Below, piece after piece: positions 58,334 to 64,000 of a stretch of 64,000 bases of DNA (positions are counted from its first letter, which is position 1; each line of letters opens with the position of its first letter). The DNA is from Sorghum bicolor (lineage: Eukaryota; Streptophyta; Magnoliopsida; Poales; Poaceae), in the NCBI RefSeq assembly GCF_000003195.3, contig NC_012871.2, positions 4,947,997-5,011,996 on the forward strand. Direction: 5' to 3'. The notes under the pieces are model-generated. The model did not search any database. It saw only the letters and a list, made by a program, of their open reading frames with translations, and was not told where the DNA came from. The position numbers and the translations under genes are program-made.

Positions 58334-60379
58334 AACACAGGTGATCATGCGCCCAAGAATGTGGAGCGTCAGACAAAAGGGAGTGTGCACTGGCAATTCG
58401 CAAGGCGCCAACTTGGGCATTTGGGCTAAAGTGAGTTTGGTTTTGTATATATCGAAACAAGGTAGCAACTTAAAGTGAGTGTGCACTGGCAATTCGCAAG
58501 GCGGCAACTGCTCATCGACTACTTGCAGGAAGTGTTGTTAGTGGTTGTTCTCAAACTGTGTGTGGTCTAAAGCATGAGTGGTGTGCTTGTTTGTTAGTGT
58601 TACATTCTGCACTGGAAATTGCAGCTTGGGTTCTTGGCTGTTAGTTAGATAACTTATCTTTTGCTCAGTATGAAGTCGTGGTCTGGTCATTAGGAAGGTT
58701 TCTTTTGCTCAAGTCTTTAAATTTGGAAAGTCGTGGTATGGTCAGTAGGAACTCTTCTTTTGCTCAAGTCTTGTGCGCTTTCAGTGACGCTGAAATGTGA
58801 CAGTTCCAATCAGCATGCCATGCCATGCTATCTTGTCATGCTTTCGTTTGGATAAGGTGCCGTCCACTTCCGATATGCACATTTCGCCATTTGGTACTGC
58901 AGACATGTGGTTTATGTAGGCTGCTGCCGTTATTTTTGTCGGATATCTATATGTCGTATTCCTCATAGGGCTCGTTCCCTGGAATGATTCATAGCCGGAT
59001 TGCTTGGCTAATTTATATAGCCTTTGATCAGCTAGAATGATTCTGGGTGCATTCGGGGCTAACTGATCACTTGTCGGGTTTGAGTCAGAGTCTTGGGTCC
59101 TCATCACTTGTCGCCTTGTCGGGATTGAACTGTGTCCCAAGAATTCTGTAAAGATTATAATGCTCCAACCGGAGCCTACATAACACAATTACACAAATCC
59201 TAGAAGGTTAGTGCCACAATCTGGATATTTCAACCACCACTTAGCGATCCTGAGGACTGCGTATGCATCTTGGCCTTGCTCGTTTACAGAGGCAAGCAAC
59301 CTGAGCTCTGAACTACAGAAGAGCAACAGGTACCTTGCAATGGGGAATCACCGAATGCTCTCTTGTCGCCTGTCAGTAGCCGTCGGACACCGCTTGGGTC
59401 GTCCGATCATCTGGAGCCTGCCTGACGTCGAACCCTGCTCCTGCTCCGTGGAACCACTTTCTGTATTCTTCCTTCTCGGGGAACAGCATCCACATAACAC
59501 AACAGCGAAGAATTGGGACGATCAAGGGCTGGGTCAAAAAAAAAAAAAAAAAAAAACTGGGCCAATCAAACCGGCAACACCACAATAATCTCTGCTGGAT
59601 AATAACATCATATTAGTAGTAGTGTTTCCAAATTGTAAATGGGTATCAGATTCAACTTAGGGATAGAAAAAAAAATACGTATCTATTGCTGTTAGATATT
59701 CTACTTTATTTTGGATAGGAATGCATTAAGTTTTCCTCAGGACAAATATTAATGACAGTAAAATGTAAAAAAATGTGTCATGATTTCAGCAGCAGGTCTG
59801 ACAGAAAATAGACAATCATCGCCTAATTGGAGAATGAAATAAAGACGAAGTTCTCTCATAGTCAAAGAAGTGTTGACAGCCATTTCTCGATCTCTGTATG
59901 CAAACTCGGACCAAATAGACCAGTTTTAGTCTGCAACTAAAATTTGACATAACTCCTGCAGAAATCTTTGAGGTTTCTTGATACATCTGCAAGGAAGTAT
60001 ATAGAAGTTACATATCAGTGCACTTGTGAGGTGAGAAAGGTGGCCAACTCCTGGCCTTGATCACTATAGCTCTCAATGACCCAATCCTGGTACAATTTCG
60101 AGCCACAGAAACTTGAGACTTAGCAGCAGTCATGTTAACAAGCATCTCTCCGTATTATGTGATGTGTGTATGGGGAATTAGCCACTTGTTATCTTACATT
60201 GATTTTGCTGGTCCCATCCAAATACCACATCTAGGTCATTGGAAACACTACTCTTTCTTTCTCGTAAGTCGTAAAGTCATACTCTTTCTTTCTTTCTTTC
60301 TTTCTCTCTCTCTTGCTTTCTTGCTTTCTTGCTTGCTTTCTTGCTTTCTTGCTTGCTTTCTTGCTTTCTTGCTTTCTTT

Positions 60380-60410
<31 letters not shown>

Positions 60411-61313
60411 GTCTCTCTTTCTGTCTCTCTTGCTTTCTTGCTTCCTTTCTTGCTTTCTTTCTTGCTTCCTTGCTTTCTTGCTTTCTTGCTTCCTTTCTTG
60501 CTTTCTCTCTTGCTTCCTTCCTTCCTTCCTTCCTTCCTTCCTTCCTTTCTCTCTTCCTTCCTCTCTTCCCTTCCTTCCTTCCTTCCTCTCTTCCTCCCTT
60601 CCTTCCTTTCCTTCTTTCTTTCTTTCCTTCTTTCTTTCCTTCCTTTCCTTCTTCCTTTCCTTCCTTTCCTTCTTTCCTTCTTTCCTTCTTTCTTTCCTTC
60701 TTTCTTTCCTTCCAAACTGCTTATCTCCACAGAGGATAACTTTCTAGATTTAGTAAGAGATTAATACACTAGGCTAAATTTACCAATTATTCAAAACAAT
60801 AGGGTTTGCAGGGCATGGTTTGAGTTTTCATAATCTTAATCACCTAACAAAAAAAAATCTGTACCCCTATAGTTTATGTTCAGTTTCCTGATTCTACATT
60901 CATGGAGAACCCAAAGTTTCTGATCAACCAATGTCGCATATACAAATGTGCCAAGAGGACCAAGATTATAATTGCACGAACTCTTGTGAATGAGAACCAT
61001 GTTCATTTGTAGCTTTGCCACTATTGTAGACATTTATACTAACCCAAGGATATTTCCTTTTTACATTCAGAAGGCATTGCCAATACAAAATCTGTAAATT
61101 TGGTTAGTAGGGGAGTCTATGCTGCCAGGTTGATTTTATATATAAGGTTAGAATGATACTGTTACAGGGCCATGGGCCAGTGTTCAAAGATTATTCCTCC
61201 AGACAGGCACAAACCATCAGCTCTGATCACATTTTTGTTCACACTGAGCTTGTAGCAGATCACCCCCGTAATTGTGTATTCAGGTAACCAGATTCAAGTA
61301 TTCATATTCCTTC
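58334..61313. other. Intergenic: FRS 3' flank, simple repeats, phosphopantetheine adenylyltransferase 3' flank
   Basis: A 33-bp direct repeat (one mismatch) begins at 58381 and 58477, in the likely FRS 3' UTR. On the minus strand at 59345-59195 an open stretch reads ARYLLLFCSSELRLLASVNE then DAYAVLRIAKWWLKYPDC before a stop. It looks protein-like, but I cannot assign it or find clean partner exons; it may be a pseudogene remnant. Poly-A at 59537-59556. Confidence 0.4.
60279..60716. repeat. Large tetranucleotide microsatellite (CTTT/CTTG/CTTC)n
   Basis: About 440 bp of pyrimidine-rich CTTT units grading into CTTG, then CTTC units. Three plus-strand and one minus-strand long ORFs over it are low-complexity artefacts (Leu/Phe/Ser or Lys/Glu/Arg only). 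Confidence 0.95.
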
Positions 61314-62935
61314 CTAAGAAACTTCAAGGCTAGCAGTTTTTGTTTCACTTTGTTGAGCTTGCTCTGCCTCAAGTTTCCTTAAAGCAGAAGAACTCAATTT
61401 TCCCCCCTCTACACCACCAGAAAGGAGATCAACAACCTCAACCTGAAATTTAGGTCATCCACATTTGAATCAGTTGCATAGCACATCGAGTAGTAGAATA
61501 AAATCAATTAAAGGAATTATAGAAGCAAGCACAAATGAACCTTCAACAGTGGGAACCCTTTCTCTTCTCTTTTTCTATTTACAGCAAGTCCACCATTTAA
61601 TGTCTCCTTACTGAATACAAGCAGCATTGCTATATCAAATGATGTACAGTAGAAAGAGAAGTTCAAATATGAACATGAACTGTTTACACATTAGGAGACC
61701 ACATATTTCAAAGTCCAATATTCTGAGAATCTTCAGATACCATTAGTACAGTTCTGAAGTTGGTAGAGTAATGATTTTTTACCTTTTGGTAAGGCCATAA
61801 GCACGAAGAACAAATGGAATAGTTATGGACAGCTAAATGCATGAAAAATGGTGCTATTGTTGATACCTGACAATAATGGCATCCAACTTTTCATCAGTGA
61901 TGGATGGGCCATAAGGATCCTCAATAGGTTCCACTTGTACTATCAGTTCTGGCTTTATAGACTGCATATAACAACAAACCAATCACGGATTATTGTCAAA
62001 CATCAAATGCTAGACAAAACACAGATACACAGGACACAGGCGTATTCTTCTTTTGTAGTTCCTTCCCCGTATTACCCAATGCAGAACCATGCAAGAACAT
62101 AAAGAATTGGAGAAATGGAACTGATAACCCCTACACATTCAAAGCCACGTATCTCCAAAATTGAGAACATAGGGCTAATTTCCATTCCAGAAACTCCATC
62201 CAAAGTAAACCATGCTTAACAACTTTTCTTAGACAGATAAATAGGAACAAATCTCTAGCCACATAACAGTTTTTTTTTTTCGCGAACAATATAATCTACT
62301 TCTATTTCATCCACAAAACCGACGAATTTCCGAATCAAACAACTTGAAGCTTATGCACCTTCTCCTCTGCATATATATAGACACCTATCCCCAAATCCTT
62401 ATAATTCCTTAGCAGCAGAAATCACATAGCACAAGAAAACAGGGTAGGTAACCATAACCACACCACAACCTTAATGTAATCCTCCACACCCTTGATGCGC
62501 TTGTCAACGGGCTCAATCAGCTCCGCATACTGCACCAACAGAATCCAGAAACCGACCATGAATCACCACAATTTCCAATAATCGGCAACGTAATCTTGAG
62601 AGGAAAAAGCTCAATCTTTGGGCAAAGGCGAGATGCCTGCCTCCTTCTTGGCGAGCATAGGCCCCGTGCAGACGCCGACCACGATCCGGTCCCTCGCCAA
62701 ATCCGCGGAGGCCTGCCGAAACCCCGAAGAAAGCAAGATTCAATCGCAACTGTCAGGAGGAGGAACAAAAATCTATATATGCCTGTGGCAGCACCTTGAG
62801 AAGGCGGCGGTGGCCGTCATGGAGGCGGTCGAAGGTGCCGCCGAGGACCACCGAACCATACGCCGGCGTTCCCGCCTGCTCCTCCTCGTGAGCTCGCGGC
62901 GGCGCTCCAGCCGGTGTGTCGCCGGCATCGACCAT
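61314..62935 (-). CDS. COAD: Phosphopantetheine adenylyltransferase (CoA biosynthesis), six exons
   Basis: Exons on the minus strand: 62935-62795, 62712-62641, 62529-62470, 61961-61867, 61610-61541, 61442-61314; 188 aa. It catalyses ATP + 4'-phosphopantetheine to dephospho-CoA + PPi, the penultimate CoA step. The nucleotidyltransferase signature is clear: [19 protein letters not shown], with the T/H-x-x-H-type ATP-binding motif, then [16 protein letters not shown], then [20 protein letters not shown]. Further on come [34 protein letters not shown] and [11 protein letters not shown]. Length and layout fit the monofunctional plant enzyme (Arabidopsis COAD). Start chosen at MVDAGDTP, since the frame upstream is open but unlike the family. 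Intron 2 has a GC donor (GAG then GCAGGC); the others are GT-AG. Probably cytosolic; no obvious transit peptide. Confidence 0.92.
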
Positions 62936-63935
62936 TTTACGCCGTTGTCCCTTTCTTTGTTCTCTCTCTGCGGGCGAAGAAGGCTGTGCGGGTACGGCTT
63001 CTTGTTTTGCTCGGAGATGCAGAGGGCCCAGATTTACTGGCATCCCATCGATGACAGGGGCACTGACATCAGCATAATGATGACTACTCACAGAGCAGAG
63101 AGCATTCACGCCCGATCGCCATTGACACCGGCTGACTCGCTGACTGACTAGTGGCCGCGCGTCCCACCACAGGCAGCCAAAACTGCTTCCTCCGTCCCCA
63201 CTATATAAAGAAAATAAATATATTATTTTTTATAATTATCTCATATAATTATTATTTATGTCATAAATATTAATATTTTCACCTATATGTTTGGTCAAAT
63301 TTTAGACACTCTAACTAAAAGCATACCTAGAATTATATTTTAAAGGAATAATGTACGGTACGGTGGGCTGAATTTCGAAGGCTGAATTATATTGGCTGAA
63401 CTGCTGAAGAGTCGCGATAAACAGCGGTTTCCGTTTCCAACTGATTATAGCTTTCTTAAAAGCGTTCGACAGTAAAACAGTAACTATTGTATATATCAAT
63501 ATGGAGCACAAAGGTACTGTAATGCAGCCTCCTCAAAAGTTTCCGAACAAAAGTCAAATATGGATAAGAATTTCCAGCATCTCTGAAGTTTCCAGCGACT
63601 ACTATTTCTTCTTAATTGAAAAGTAAAGCTTCTGCCATTTATTTCAAAAAAACAAAAAAAGTGTCTGAACACACCAGAATCGAACAAGTGGCTTGCTGCA
63701 GAAATGGAGTTCCAAGTAACAAGCACCAATTTTATCTGACAAACATAATTACAGTTTGATTAAAAGAAAAATTTACATAACTTTTCAGTTAAACTGAAAA
63801 GTATGGTCCCTTGGGAGCATATAATAATAATAATATAAACAGAATTTCAACTTCAAGAGGGCACAGCACATGTTGAGTCCCTAAGTAATTTAATGACGTA
63901 CTCAATCTTATCCCGTTACAATGATCAATGAATTA
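62936..63935. other. Upstream flank of the phosphopantetheine adenylyltransferase gene
   Basis: Likely 5' UTR and promoter (minus-strand gene) to about 63150. CTCCGTCCCCACTATATAAAG at about 63189 resembles one end of a Stowaway-type element, without a clear partner. The remainder is AT-rich, nothing recognised. Confidence 0.4.
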
Positions 63936-64000
63936 GGCCTTGTTTAGTTCACCCTGAAAACCAAGAAGTTTTCAAGATTTCCTGTCACATCAAATCTTGT
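63936..64000. mobile_element. Left end of a GGCCTTGTTTAG MITE, cut by the window edge
   Basis: GGCCTTGTTTAGTTCACCCTG is preceded by ATTA. The continuation with TTTTCAAGATTTCCTGTCACATC parallels 24415-24450 of the complete copy at 24390. It extends beyond the window. Confidence 0.75.

Noticed and set aside
60132..60764. Overlapping ORFs of 136-210 aa (Leu/Phe/Ser-rich) and a 160-aa minus ORF
   Set aside because: They lie entirely in a tetranucleotide microsatellite; composition is dictated by CTTT/CTTC units, with no real protein character.
46165..62760. Near-match of about 30 bases (GAAGAAA.CAAGATTCAAT) between LINE ORF2 (46171) and intron 1 of the adenylyltransferase gene (62728)
   Set aside because: Too short and without flanking similarity; most likely chance, though a tiny LINE scrap cannot be excluded without an alignment.
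1..64000. CRISPR arrays, bacterial operons, tRNA or rRNA genes
   Set aside because: No regularly spaced repeat array, no Shine-Dalgarno-led gene strings, and no cloverleaf or rRNA signature sequence was noticed anywhere in the window.

Overview
This is plant nuclear DNA from a grass. The evidence is intron-rich genes with GT-AG introns, GC-rich gene 5' ends, grass-type MITE families (TIRs beginning GGCCTTGTTTAG or GGCCTTGTTTGGC), CACTA, hAT, Ty3/gypsy and L1-like LINE debris, and a grass-type MIR167 hairpin. A panicoid/andropogonoid such as sorghum is my best guess; this is inference, because no database was searched. There is no sign of prokaryotic, plastid or viral sequence.

Layout. 0.3-13.9 kb is a rearranged cluster in which the promoter plus first exon of one gene is present five times. 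That exon encodes beta-1/alpha-1 of a response-regulator receiver domain. The copies are interleaved with degenerate Ty3/gypsy reverse-transcriptase fragments, an hAT-like insertion with an 8-bp target duplication, and a TIR element carrying a spliced gene fragment. Only the fifth copy (13386) continues into the rest of the gene, across a 5.3-kb first intron filled with retroelement debris. The gene ends at 21262 and encodes a pseudo-receiver protein of about 599 aa that lacks the phospho-acceptor Asp and has no GARP/Myb domain.

21.3-24.6 kb is repeat-rich intergenic DNA. 24812-27019 is a single-exon P-class PPR gene. 27-36.7 kb has no protein gene I can support, but it contains a MIR167 precursor on the minus strand (about 32550-32710) with its own TATA box and a CT-rich leader. 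36.7-38.7 kb holds a 5'-truncated LINE with a target-site duplication and a CACTA terminus. About 39.7-47.07 kb is a nearly full-length but multiply broken L1-like LINE, whose ORF1 stop and ORF2 start overlap as ATGA.

47818-52557 is a 13-coding-exon cyclophilin with a long RS-rich tail (648 aa, CYP63/CYP95 type). 55376-58333 is a seven-exon FAR1-related (MULE-derived) transcription factor of 751 aa; two of its introns are 3n long and stop-free. 61314-62935 (minus) is phosphopantetheine adenylyltransferase (188 aa, CoA biosynthesis) with one GC-AG intron.

The genes are independent transcription units, not an operon. Candidate site II motifs (TGGGCC/GGCCCA) lie upstream of the PPR, cyclophilin and FAR1-related genes. 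The most novel content is the exon-1 amplification with its pseudo-receiver gene; the most clearly functional hidden element is MIR167. All exon joins were worked out by hand from splice motifs, phase and family alignment.
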